Source: JBBSDV01 sp038240335 (GTDB lineage: Bacteria; Chloroflexota; Dehalococcoidia; DSTF01; JACRBR01). Taken from it: a DNA stretch of 15,138 nt. The notes below the pieces were generated by a model, which made no database searches, was not told where the DNA came from, and saw only the letters and a list, made by a program, of their open reading frames with translations. This document shows, piece after piece, positions 1 to 5,873 of this stretch (the stretch's first letter is position 1; each line of letters opens with the position of its first letter). The stretch spans positions 1 through 15,138 of the forward strand of contig JBBSDV010000068.1 in NCBI GenBank assembly GCA_038240335.1. The letters run 5' to 3'. Position numbers and translations under genes: made by a program.

Positions 1-380
1 CCGTGCGCAAGGCGACGAACGGCCAAGGCGTCGATCTCGTCGTCGATTCGGTGGGCGGCAAGACCCTGCAAGGAAGCATCGAGTGCCTCGCCTACCGCGG
101 CCGCGCGATTACCGTCGGAAACGTCAGCCGCGAAGGCAAGGCGCTCGACATCAGCCCGCTCAGCCGCACGAACGGCTCGATCACCGGCGTCTTCTTCGGC
201 CTCGAGACATTCCGCAGCGCCGCTCGCGTCGTGCCGATGATGAACCAGCTCCTCGCCGACATCGCCAAAGGCGAACTGAAGGTCGTCGTCGACCGCACCT
301 ACCCGCTCGCGGAGGCGGCAGCCGCCCACGCGCATATCGAGTCGCGTGCCGCCTTCGGCCGCGTCGTGCTGGTCCCGTAG
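1..380 (+). CDS. Zinc-binding/quinone oxidoreductase-type alcohol dehydrogenase, C-terminal part (5' end outside window)
   Basis: About 125 residues of the C-terminal half of a medium-chain dehydrogenase/reductase. The codon frame begins at base 3, and the GTG there is most likely an internal Val. Visible are the end of the Rossmann fold (GVDLVVDSVGG, then RGRAITVGN) and the closing stretch typical of NADPH:quinone oxidoreductases (VVVDRTYPLAEAAAAHAHIE, ending RVVLVP). Family members use NAD(P)H to reduce quinones, enones or related carbonyls in the cytoplasm; the substrate cannot be told from this fragment. The N-terminal catalytic domain and any zinc ligands lie upstream of the window. The stop is 21 bases before the mrr-like gene on the same strand, so the two may be cotranscribed. 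The family is confident; the exact function is not. Confidence 0.85.
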   Translation, partial: VRKATNGQGVDLVVDSVGGKTLQGSIECLAYRGRAITVGNVSREGKALDISPLSRTNGSITGVFFGLETFRSAARVVPMMNQLLADIAKGELKVVVDRTYPLAEAAAAHAHIESRAAFGRVVLVP

Positions 381-401
381 CAAGGGGGAGCGAGGGAAAC
401 C

Positions 402-1232
402 GTGACTATTCCGGACTACGAGACGATCATGCTGCCGCTCCTTCGGCTCACGAGTGACGGCCTCGAACATCGATTGTCTACGACCATCACCGACCTTGCC
501 GATGAGTTCGGCCTCTCACAAGAAGAACGACAGGCGATGCTACCGAGCGGGCGCCAAGCGACGCTTGCAAATCGAGTCGGATGGGCGCGCACCTACATGG
601 CGAAAGCCGGCTTGCTCGATAGTTCTCAACGCGGCCTATTCAAAATCACCGAACGCGGACGCGATTTGTTATCGCGTAACCCGCCTAGAATCGACGGACC
701 TGTCCTCAGACAGTTCCCCGAATTCGTACAATTCCAGAGGCCCAGATCCACGGAGAAGGTGCCTACGGATGATGCAATCAGCAGTCTTCAACAGACGCCA
801 GTAGAGGTCATCGAACGTGCAGTGCAGAGTCTCAACGATACCCTGGCTCAGGACCTATTGGATCGAATCAAGTCACTGGATCCGATTGCGTTCGAACGAT
901 TGGTTCTCAAGCTGCTTTTGGCCATGGGGTACGGCGACCTGCGTGCGGACGCGGGACACCACACAGGGCGGCCAGCAGATCAGGGAATCGACGGTGTGAT
1001 TAACGAGGACGAGCTCGGCTTAGGAACGATCTACATTCAAGCGAAGAAATGGGCGAATGCCGTCGAAGGACCCGAAGTGCGAAACTTCGCTGGTAGTCTT
1101 GCGGGCCAACACGCAACGAAAGGCGTGCTAATAACGACATCAACATTTACGCCTGACGCAAAAGAGTTCGTACGAACAGTGGGCAGCCAACGCATTGTCC
1201 TCATCGACGGTCCGCGATTGGCGCAGCTATGA
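402..1232 (+). CDS. mrr: Mrr-like restriction endonuclease, truncated by a frameshift
   Basis: 276 residues from a GTG start with GAGGG five bases upstream. Residues 1-95 match an Mrr N-terminal winged-helix domain (LADEFGLS..., then GLFKITERGRDLL). Residues 155-276 are the Mrr_cat nuclease fold: FERLVLKLL around E165, GIDGVI with D197, and IYIQAKKW with Q213 and K215, forming the D...QxK catalytic core. Mrr enzymes are type IV-like endonucleases that cut modified DNA, often methyladenine-containing DNA. The protein stops right after RLAQL, where Mrr proteins normally continue for about 30 residues; that tail is found in another frame directly downstream (next entry). The catalytic residues are all present, so activity may survive if the tail is dispensable. 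Hand counts of two 60-base lines gave 50% and 57% GC, below its neighbours, which suggests acquisition by transfer. Confidence 0.85.
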   Translation: MTIPDYETIMLPLLRLTSDGLEHRLSTTITDLADEFGLSQEERQAMLPSGRQATLANRVGWARTYMAKAGLLDSSQRGLFKITERGRDLLSRNPPRIDGPVLRQFPEFVQFQRPRSTEKVPTDDAISSLQQTPVEVIERAVQSLNDTLAQDLLDRIKSLDPIAFERLVLKLLLAMGYGDLRADAGHHTGRPADQGIDGVINEDELGLGTIYIQAKKWANAVEGPEVRNFAGSLAGQHATKGVLITTSTFTPDAKEFVRTVGSQRIVLIDGPRLAQL

Positions 1233-1312
1233 TCAAGCACGACGTGGCGGTTACGACCGTAGACACCTACCGCCTGAAACAGATTGACGCCGACTACCTC
1301 GAGGGAATGTAA
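1229..1312 (+). pseudogene. Displaced C-terminal end of the mrr-like gene
   Basis: Reading from the ATG at 1229, which overlaps the mrr stop as ATGA, gives 27 residues beginning MIKHDVAVTTVDTY and ending DADYLEGM before TAA. Joined to the upstream RLAQL this gives the usual Mrr ending (RLAxLMI...V..V.TY.LK.ID.DY). Restoring one base between CTA and ATG would give a single ORF of about 303 residues. No -1 slippery heptamer is visible at the junction, so a one-base deletion or a sequencing error is likelier than programmed frameshifting. ATGA overlap re-initiation is a weaker possibility. Confidence 0.8.
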
Positions 1313-1371
1313 CACGCAGGACTACAACACGACGCAGCACCTCAGCGCGTCGCGCAGAGACCATCATCGCC

Positions 1372-2343
1372 TTAACTCGCAGGCAGCGCGGGGCGGCCGG
1401 GGATCGAGAGGTCGACCGGCGGGGGCGCAGGGTTCGCGAGACCGTACATGAGCTGCGACGGCACAAGCTCGCGCAACTCGTCGATGCTCCACATCGCGCC
1501 CTTCGTGATCTGCCGCATGGCCGTCTCCTCGTGGGCGAGGGCGATGCGGCCACCGTTGACGTAGAAGATCTTTCCGTTGATGTTCCACGCCTCATCGCAA
1601 GCGAGAAACACGGTCATCGGCGCAACGTACTCGGGCTCGCGCATCTCGGGCACCGTCGATGCGCGCGGCGCGTCGTTGACGATCGCGGCAGTGCCGGCGC
1701 GAGCGCGCAGCTGCGCCGTGTTCGACGGCACCGTCGCCGTCATCCGCGTCGCCGCACCGGGCGAGATCGCGTTGCACGTCACACCGTACCGGCCGAGATC
1801 GCGCGCGACGACGCGCGTGAAGCCGGCGATGCCCGCCTTCGCCGCGCCGTAGTTCGCCTGCCCCGGCAGCCCGCCGAGCCCCGAGATCGACGAGAAGTTG
1901 ATGATGCGGCCGTAGCGCTGCTGCCGCATCAGGATCGACGCCGGCTTCGTCGTACAGAAGTGGCCCTTGAGGTGGACGGCGATGACGTCGTCCCACTCCT
2001 GCTCCGTCATGTTGAAGATCATCCGGTCGCGGAGGATGCCTGCGACATTGATCAGAATGTCGAGGCGGCCGAAGCTGTCGAGCGCCATCTGCGCAAGCTT
2101 CTCGCCTCCGTCCATCGTCGCGACGGAGTCGAAGTTCGCGACGGCGTGGCCGCCCTTCGTTTTGATCGCATCGACGACCTCGGCCGCTGGCCCCGAACTC
2201 GGCGCACTGCCGTCGACGGCGACGCCGAAGTCGTTGACGACGACGTTCGCACCCTCCTCGGCAAGCAACATCGCGACGCCGCGCCCAATGCCGCGTCCCG
2301 CCCCCGTAACAATCGCCGTCCGTCCGTCAAGCCTACCTGGCAC
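1372..2343 (-). CDS. Short-chain dehydrogenase/reductase, MFE-2-type 3-hydroxyacyl-CoA dehydrogenase (copy B)
   Basis: 323 residues from a GTG that overlaps the stop of the upstream SDR by one base (TAGTG). A GGAGG sits nine bases before it, so translation is probably coupled. The Rossmann motif TGAGRGIG is at 13-20. Asp38 after strand beta-2 (VVVND) points to NAD+ rather than NADP+. Ser152, Tyr165 and Lys169 form the SDR catalytic set. The stretch GILRDRMIFNM and the YGRIINFSS region resemble the dehydrogenase domain of multifunctional enzyme 2 (HSD17B4), which oxidises (R)-3-hydroxyacyl-CoA to 3-ketoacyl-CoA. The usual NNAG motif reads NVAG at 99-102. A tail of about 60 residues follows the normal SDR end and closes with NPAPPP...PGRP. 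It is a tandem paralogue of the upstream gene. The exact substrate is unknown. Confidence 0.88.
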   Translation of the reverse strand: MPGRLDGRTAIVTGAGRGIGRGVAMLLAEEGANVVVNDFGVAVDGSAPSSGPAAEVVDAIKTKGGHAVANFDSVATMDGGEKLAQMALDSFGRLDILINVAGILRDRMIFNMTEQEWDDVIAVHLKGHFCTTKPASILMRQQRYGRIINFSSISGLGGLPGQANYGAAKAGIAGFTRVVARDLGRYGVTCNAISPGAATRMTATVPSNTAQLRARAGTAAIVNDAPRASTVPEMREPEYVAPMTVFLACDEAWNINGKIFYVNGGRIALAHEETAMRQITKGAMWSIDELRELVPSQLMYGLANPAPPPVDLSIPGRPALPAS

Positions 2344-3326
2344 TAGCTGCCACCTCCGCTTACCACGGTCGGTGGGGTCACACGGCCGGGCACGTCGAGG
2401 TCTGGCGGCGGGGGCGCGGGGTTGCCGATGCCGGCCATCAGCTGGCCCGGCACGGCGGCGCACAGTTCGTCGAGCGTCCACATGGCGGGCTTCCAGAGCG
2501 TACGCATCGGCATCGGCTGATGCGCCAGCCCGACGGTGCCGCCGGCGACGTGGAAGATCTGGCCATTGATGTTCCAGGCATCGTCGCTCGCGAGGTACGC
2601 GACCATCGGTGCAACGAACTCAGGGTTTCGCAGCTGCGGCACGGCGGCGGCCGGGCGCGGCGCGGCCGGTCCGCCGATGCCGGCGCGCGCGCGCAGCTCG
2701 CGCGCCGAATCCGGCACCTGTCCGGTCATGCGAGTCGCGGCGCCGGGGGCGATCGCGTTGCACGTGACGCCGTAGCGGCCGAGATCTTTCGCGACGACGC
2801 GCGTGAATCCGGCGATACCGGACTTCGCCGCGCCGTAGTTCGCCTGACCCGTATTGCCGATGATGCCGGAGCCCGACGAGAAGTTAATGATGCGGCCGTA
2901 GCGCTGCTGGCGCATCAGGATCGACGCCGGCTTCGTGCAGTTGAAGTGGCCCTTGAGGTGCACGGCGATCACGGCATCCCACTCCTCCTCCGACATGTTG
3001 AAGATCATCCGGTCGCGGAGAATGCCGGCGTTGTTGACGAGGATGTCCAGCCGGCCGAAGGTATCGATTGCCGTCGTGATAATTCGTTCGCCGCCGTCGA
3101 CCGTGGCGACGGAGTCGTGGTTGGCGACAGCACTGCCGCCCGCGGCCTTGATCTCGGCGACGACCCGATCGGCCGGTCCATCATCGTGACCGCTGCCGTC
3201 CGTGCTCACGCCCGGATCATTGACGATGACCGACGCGCCTTCGCTGGCGAACAGCATGGCGATGCCGCGCCCGATGCCGCGCCCAGAGCCGGTGATGACG
3301 GCGATCTTGCCTTCGAGAGCCTTCAT
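2343..3326 (-). CDS. Short-chain dehydrogenase/reductase, MFE-2-type 3-hydroxyacyl-CoA dehydrogenase (copy A)
   Basis: 327 residues from ATG, with AGGGA six bases upstream. Motifs: TGSGRGIG at 12-19, Asp37 after strand beta-2 (NAD+ preference), NNAG at 98-101, Ser151, Tyr164 and Lys168. The nearest recognisable relative is the (R)-3-hydroxyacyl-CoA dehydrogenase domain of MFE-2/HSD17B4 (GILRDR, HLKGHF, YGRIINFSS, GQANYGAAK). It would interconvert 3-hydroxyacyl- and 3-ketoacyl-CoA in the cytoplasm. It follows two hydratase pairs in the same operon, which supports a hydration-then-oxidation sequence. Beyond the SDR core there is a tail ending NPAPPPPDLDVPGR plus a Gly/Ser-rich end, shared in form with copy B. 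The 135-base gap in front of it is the largest in the operon and contains a nested hairpin. The role is inferred from the family; direction and chain length are unknown. Confidence 0.88.
   Translation of the reverse strand: MKALEGKIAVITGSGRGIGRGIAMLFASEGASVIVNDPGVSTDGSGHDDGPADRVVAEIKAAGGSAVANHDSVATVDGGERIITTAIDTFGRLDILVNNAGILRDRMIFNMSEEEWDAVIAVHLKGHFNCTKPASILMRQQRYGRIINFSSGSGIIGNTGQANYGAAKSGIAGFTRVVAKDLGRYGVTCNAIAPGAATRMTGQVPDSARELRARAGIGGPAAPRPAAAVPQLRNPEFVAPMVAYLASDDAWNINGQIFHVAGGTVGLAHQPMPMRTLWKPAMWTLDELCAAVPGQLMAGIGNPAPPPPDLDVPGRVTPPTVVSGGGS
2353..2357 (-). promoter_or_regulatory. Ribosome binding site that sets the start of SDR copy B
   Basis: GGAGG on the - strand, nine bases before the GTG at 2343. 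It lies inside the last codons of the upstream SDR (Gly-rich GGGS end). It fixes a 323-residue product; the in-frame upstream extension (to 2481) overlaps the previous gene and reads as Arg/Pro-rich out-of-frame sequence. Confidence 0.75.
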
Positions 3327-3362
3327 GTCTGTTCCCTGCGTGCTCGGCGAGTAGAACCCGAA

Positions 3363-3384
3363 GCTGGAAACTGGACGCTGGAAT
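3363..3384. repeat. Heptad repeat, three CTGGA units spaced exactly 7 bases
   Basis: CTGGA starts at 3364, 3371 and 3378 (GCTGGAA, ACTGGAC, GCTGGAA on the + strand). It lies in the gap between the second HadB-like gene and SDR copy A. Complementary-sense units of similar form occur at 4959-4984 and 10627-10650, also in gaps between - strand genes. Function unknown. Confidence 0.6.
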
Positions 3385-3428
3385 CTCGATCGACGACATC
3401 CAACATCGAGCGTATAGCTTCCAGCGTC
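3374..3428 (-). other. Nested hairpin in the gap before SDR copy A
   Basis: GACGCTGGAA (3374-3383) and TTCCAGCGTC (3419-3428) are a perfect 10-base inverted repeat. Inside, CTCGAT (3385-3390) pairs with ATCGAG (3405-3410). The - strand transcript could fold into an interrupted stem of 16 pairs. No T-tract follows on the - strand, so it does not look like an intrinsic terminator. It may be an RNA processing or stability element that separates hydratase and dehydrogenase expression. The structure is seen; the function is inferred. Confidence 0.55.
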
Positions 3429-3461
3429 ACCTGCATCGCACCCCGCGGTCGCGCTCGGCGA

Positions 3462-3899
3462 TCACCCTCGCGAGGGCAGCGCGACGACGGCCGTCCCCGG
3501 AGTCGTCTTCTTGCCGTCGGCGTTTTCGGTCCAGATGTCGAGGTCGACAAGATTCTCGCCGCCCTCCTGCCGCTTGCCGGTAACGACGCCCGTCGCTGTG
3601 ATCTCTTTGTTAAGCATGTCCATGCCGCGATAGCTGACGCCGAAGTTCTTCACGCGGCCCTTGTAGCCTGCGAAGGCGGAGACGAGGCGTCCCACCTGCG
3701 CGTATTTGAAGCGGCCGTGGACGATGTTCTCGCTCAGCCCCATCGGCTTGAGCATCGGGAAGTTCTCGTCGAAATGCAGCGGATTGAAGTCCCCGCTGCC
3801 CGCCGCGAACTTCACAAGCTGCGCCTTGTCCGGCGAGATTTTGATCGCGGTCAGCTCCTGACCTTCCTTAATGTCCTCGAAGTAGTTCTGTTCCGTCAT
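3462..3899 (-). CDS. MaoC-family (R)-specific enoyl-CoA hydratase / HadB-like catalytic subunit (copy 2)
   Basis: 145 residues starting at MTEQ, with GGGAG six bases before the ATG. A longer in-frame start 13 codons upstream exists but is less well placed for ribosome binding. Single hot-dog domain with the hydratase motif SGDFNPLHFD at 35-44: Asp37 and His42 are the catalytic pair and Asn39-Pro40 are canonical. The following IVHGRFKYA matches the helix region of MaoC/HadB proteins. The enzyme would add water to a trans-2-enoyl thioester to give the (R)-3-hydroxyacyl form, or remove it. The gene sits 67 bases after a HadA-like gene, and HadA/HadB proteins of this kind form heterodimers. The C-terminal half (SYRGMDMLN, DLDIWTENADGKK) is shared with copy 1, so the two are paralogues. 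Catalytic assignment is strong; whether the substrate is CoA- or ACP-bound is open. Confidence 0.88.
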   Translation of the reverse strand: MTEQNYFEDIKEGQELTAIKISPDKAQLVKFAAGSGDFNPLHFDENFPMLKPMGLSENIVHGRFKYAQVGRLVSAFAGYKGRVKNFGVSYRGMDMLNKEITATGVVTGKRQEGGENLVDLDIWTENADGKKTTPGTAVVALPSRG

Positions 3900-3966
3900 G
3901 TCATTCTCCCGCTCGCCGGCCAACTTGTCACGCAGCACGATGCGCGGTGTGAGCTGGCGCCTCGCG

Positions 3967-4449
3967 CTACATGTGAATCGATGTGAGCTTCTGTTTCGCG
4001 ACGACCTGCCCCGTCGCTTTATTCTTGTAAACCGATTCGTTCGTCACGAACAACATCTTGCCGCGCATCTTCAGGTCGGCGAGATGCGATGTCTCCTCGA
4101 GCACGTCGCCGGCGCAGATGACGTCGAGGTACTCGGTCTCGGTGCCTCCGTCGAGCAGCCCCTTAAACGGAATGTTCAGCCGCGGCCCGCCCTCGCGGCG
4201 CGGAAAGCCGAACGTCGGATCGTTTCGGCCCGGGAGGAAGACCGGCGTGCCGAGGTAGCCGAGCGGCGCGACGATGCTGCGGAATCCCTGCGCCTTCGCG
4301 AAATCCACGTCGTAATGGATCGGGTCGTCCGAGCCGATGCCGCGCGCGTACATGCGCACGCTCGTCGTCGTCACCTCGTACGTCCACGGCTCGCTGTCAA
4401 CACCGAACTGCTTGCGCATATCGTCTGTAATCTCGAATTCGTCTGCCAA
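3967..4449 (-). CDS. HadA-like (FAS1-type dehydratase N-terminal, hot-dog) subunit (copy 2)
   Basis: 160 residues from a TTG start; AGGAG lies six bases upstream and no ATG in this frame fits better. Single MaoC_dehydratase_N/HadA-type hot-dog domain: VRMYARGIGSDDPIHYD at 31-47, then the FAS1-DH-like IVAPLGYLGTP. Aligned with the active HadB motif, the catalytic Asp position is Ser40 while His45 is kept. This fits the known role of HadA-type subunits in shaping the acyl tunnel rather than doing catalysis. It would pair with the HadB-like protein encoded immediately downstream. It is paralogous to the first gene of the operon (same NGG/DGGTETEY-like and CAGD blocks). The gene spans the gap after a 9-base tandem duplication. 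Confident on family; the partner is inferred from gene order. Confidence 0.85.
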   Translation of the reverse strand: MADEFEITDDMRKQFGVDSEPWTYEVTTTSVRMYARGIGSDDPIHYDVDFAKAQGFRSIVAPLGYLGTPVFLPGRNDPTFGFPRREGGPRLNIPFKGLLDGGTETEYLDVICAGDVLEETSHLADLKMRGKMLFVTNESVYKNKATGQVVAKQKLTSIHM

Positions 4450-4455
4450 GGCCGT

Positions 4456-4460
4456 CTCCT
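4456..4460 (-). promoter_or_regulatory. Ribosome binding site for the TTG start of HadA-like copy 2
   Basis: AGGAG on the - strand, six bases before the TTG at 4449-4447. It supports a 160-residue protein in place of a long in-frame extension that would run into the preceding gene. Confidence 0.7.
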
Positions 4461-4480
4461 GTCGCTTCTTCGTTCCACTT

Positions 4481-4498
4481 GCGTGAGATGCGTGAGAT
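4481..4498. repeat. Tandem 9-base duplication GCGTGAGAT x2
   Basis: Two perfect, adjacent copies (4481-4489 and 4490-4498), followed by a partial third TGCGT. They fill part of the 53-base gap between HadB-like copy 1 and HadA-like copy 2. On the transcript (- strand) this reads ATCTCACGC twice. Probably a slippage product; it could act as a spacer. Confidence 0.6.
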
Positions 4499-4502
4499 TG
4501 CG

Positions 4503-4934
4503 TTACGCGCGCGCCGGCAGCGTCACAAGCGCCGTGCCCGGCGACATCTTCTTGCCGTCCGGCTTCTCCGTCCAGATATCGAGTTCGACGAAGTTTTTGC
4601 CGCCGTCGGCGTACTTCTTCTTGACGACGCCGCGACAAAGGATGTCCTCGTTGGGCACGTCCATGCCGCGATACGAGCAGCCAAACTTGCGCAGCTGCCC
4701 CTGCTCGCCGATCCAGTCGTGCAGGAGCTGGCCGAGGAACGCGTTCTTCAGCGCGCCGTGGACGATGAGGCCGGGCAGCCCGGTCTTCTGCGCGAAATCC
4801 TTGTCGTAGTGAATCTGATAGAAGTCGCCCGAGCCGGCCGCCCACAGCACCAACTGCTGCGTCGAGCAGTTCTTCTTGAGCGCCGGGATTTCCTCCCCCT
4901 CGCTCACATCTTCGAAGTACACCTGCTCGGTCAT
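4503..4934 (-). CDS. MaoC-family hydratase / HadB-like subunit (copy 1)
   Basis: 143 residues starting at MTEQ with GGAG seven bases upstream; an in-frame ATG eight codons earlier is less well placed. Hot-dog domain with SGDFYQIHYD at 35-44: catalytic Asp37 and His42 are kept, but the Asn-Pro of the standard motif is Tyr-Gln. LIVHGALKNAFLGQLL follows, as in MaoC hydratases. The predicted activity is (R)-specific hydration/dehydration of 2-enoyl thioesters, as a heterodimer with the HadA-like protein encoded 52 bases upstream. The start (MTEQ.YFED) and the C-terminal half (SYRGMD, LDIWTE, PDGKK) match copy 2 closely, so the pairs arose by duplication. The altered motif suggests a different substrate range. 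Function is inferred from family and context. Confidence 0.87.
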   Translation of the reverse strand: MTEQVYFEDVSEGEEIPALKKNCSTQQLVLWAAGSGDFYQIHYDKDFAQKTGLPGLIVHGALKNAFLGQLLHDWIGEQGQLRKFGCSYRGMDVPNEDILCRGVVKKKYADGGKNFVELDIWTEKPDGKKMSPGTALVTLPARA

Positions 4935-4958
4935 CTCACTACTCCATCGTCCGCCCAA

Positions 4959-4984
4959 CCAGCAACCAGCGAACAGGCGTCCAG
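4959..4984. repeat. Heptad repeat of CCAGC units in the gap between HadA-like copy 1 and HadB-like copy 1
   Basis: CCAG begins at 4959 and 4966, a degenerate ACAG at 4973, then CCAG at 4981, so the period is 7, 7 and 8. The block reaches almost to the HadA-like stop codon. In the other orientation the units read GCTGGTT, close to the GCTGGAA units at 3363-3384. Confidence 0.55.
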
Positions 4985-4986
4985 AT

Positions 4987-5484
4987 CTAGTACTGGATCA
5001 GCGTTCCATACATCTTCGCGACGACCTTGCCGTCCTGATTCGTATATGTCGTCTCGCGCGTCGTGATCAGCATGGGGCCAAGGCTGCCTGTCGCCTCCTC
5101 GAAGCCGGCGATCTTCGAACGTGCGGTGACCGTGTCGCCGGCGCAGATTGAGTCCGTGTCCGGAAAGTACTCGTAGTCGGTGCCGCCGTTGAGGATGCGC
5201 TTGTACGGGACGCTGAAGTTCCGGCCGCCCATCTCGCCCGGCGCGCCAGCGCCGCCGCCGCTGGGCCGAAAGATCGGCGTGCCGAGAAAACCTGGGGGCG
5301 CGACGATGCTGCGGTAACCACGCGCCTTCGCCGCCCCTTCGTCATAGAAGATCGGGTCGGTGTGTCCGACTGAGCGCGCGAACATGCGGCAGTTCGTCTT
5401 CTCGACGTCCATCACCGCCGGCGGCCCCTCGACGCCAACCGCGGCGCGCATCTCGTCGGTGATCACAGAGTTCGTCGTCGTCAT
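4987..5484 (-). CDS. HadA-like (FAS1-type dehydratase N-terminal, hot-dog) subunit (copy 1), first gene of the operon
   Basis: 165 residues starting at MTTTN with GAGG six bases before the ATG. The frame is open further upstream, but that part is Arg-rich, crosses the promoter and shows no domain. HadA-type hot-dog fold: CRMFARSVGHTDPIFYD at 32-48 and IVAPPGFLGTP at 60-70, then a Gly/Ala-rich insert at 75-87 and RILNGGTDYEYFP. At the catalytic positions Asp is His41 and His is Phe46, so this subunit should be catalytically inactive and structural. Its likely partner is the HadB-like protein encoded next. It is the first gene behind a well-formed promoter with a leader of about 58 bases. Known heterodimers of this type include HadAB (mycolate synthesis) and ChsH1/ChsH2 (steroid side chains); which of these roles applies here cannot be told. 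Confidence 0.85.
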   Translation of the reverse strand: MTTTNSVITDEMRAAVGVEGPPAVMDVEKTNCRMFARSVGHTDPIFYDEGAAKARGYRSIVAPPGFLGTPIFRPSGGGAGAPGEMGGRNFSVPYKRILNGGTDYEYFPDTDSICAGDTVTARSKIAGFEEATGSLGPMLITTRETTYTNQDGKVVAKMYGTLIQY

Positions 5485-5548
5485 CACACGCCTCATTCGG
5501 CGGCCGCTCGCGCGGAATCTCACGTGTACGTTAGGTTCGCAGCGATCG

Positions 5549-5577
5549 AACATAGCACCGGCTGTTTTCGGTGTCAA
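5549..5577 (-). promoter_or_regulatory. Sigma-70-type promoter of the hydratase/dehydrogenase operon
   Basis: On the - strand a perfect TTGACA (5577-5572) is followed after 17 bases by TATGTT (5554-5549). The expected transcription start is near 5542, about 58 bases before the first gene. No other equally good promoter was seen inside the operon. Confidence 0.7.
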
Positions 5578-5807
5578 CGAACCGACGTTCGCCATCGAGA
5601 TGTTTCCCAGGTGCTGGGCTTGGCAGCGGACTTGAGCAACCTCCGGCAAGTCTTCCCATCGGGCCCGCAAGCGCGCCGCTGGCCATCCCGGTCGTCGCCC
5701 ATCATCGCTACCAAGGCGTTGCTCGGACACGCTCCCACGTAATCTGTGCCCATCGTGTCCCCCCATCTGTGGATCGTCTCTTGCGTGAAACGTCGTGTCC
5801 GCTTCGC

Positions 5808-5836
5808 TTGCTCGTGATCACATCGCGCGATAGACT
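5808..5836 (+). promoter_or_regulatory. Candidate promoter of hppA
   Basis: TTGCTC (5808-5813), a 17-base spacer, then TAGACT (5831-5836), matching three and four of six consensus bases. Transcription from about 5843 would give an 85-base leader with a terminator hairpin close to its 5' end. Moderate to weak support. Confidence 0.4.
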
Positions 5837-5850
5837 CAGCCCGCTCTGAC

Positions 5851-5873
5851 GGAGGTGCTTGCGCCTCCTTTTT
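5851..5873 (+). terminator. Intrinsic terminator upstream of hppA (attenuator or end of an unannotated RNA)
   Basis: GGAGGTG, loop CTTG, CGCCTCC (5851-5868), then TTTTT (5869-5873): a seven-pair stem with one G-U and a T-tract, on the + strand only. It lies 55 bases before the hppA ATG, and no + strand gene precedes it. It either attenuates hppA or ends a non-coding transcript made from the leader. Confidence 0.65.

Noticed and set aside
2520..3986. Long open frame (488 codons) on the + strand across the SDR and hydratase genes
   Set aside because: Antisense to conserved genes and crosses their boundaries; composition is Arg/Ala/Asp-rich with no domain.
5485..5766. N-terminal extension (94 residues) of HadA-like copy 1
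   Set aside because: It would run through the promoter at 5549-5577; family proteins start near MTTTN, which has its own ribosome site.
5571..5849. 92-codon frame on the + strand ending two bases before the orphan terminator
   Set aside because: The end position is suggestive, but there is no ribosome site at the GTG, the start overlaps the -35 of the opposite promoter, and the Ser/Arg/Pro-rich product has no recognisable motif.
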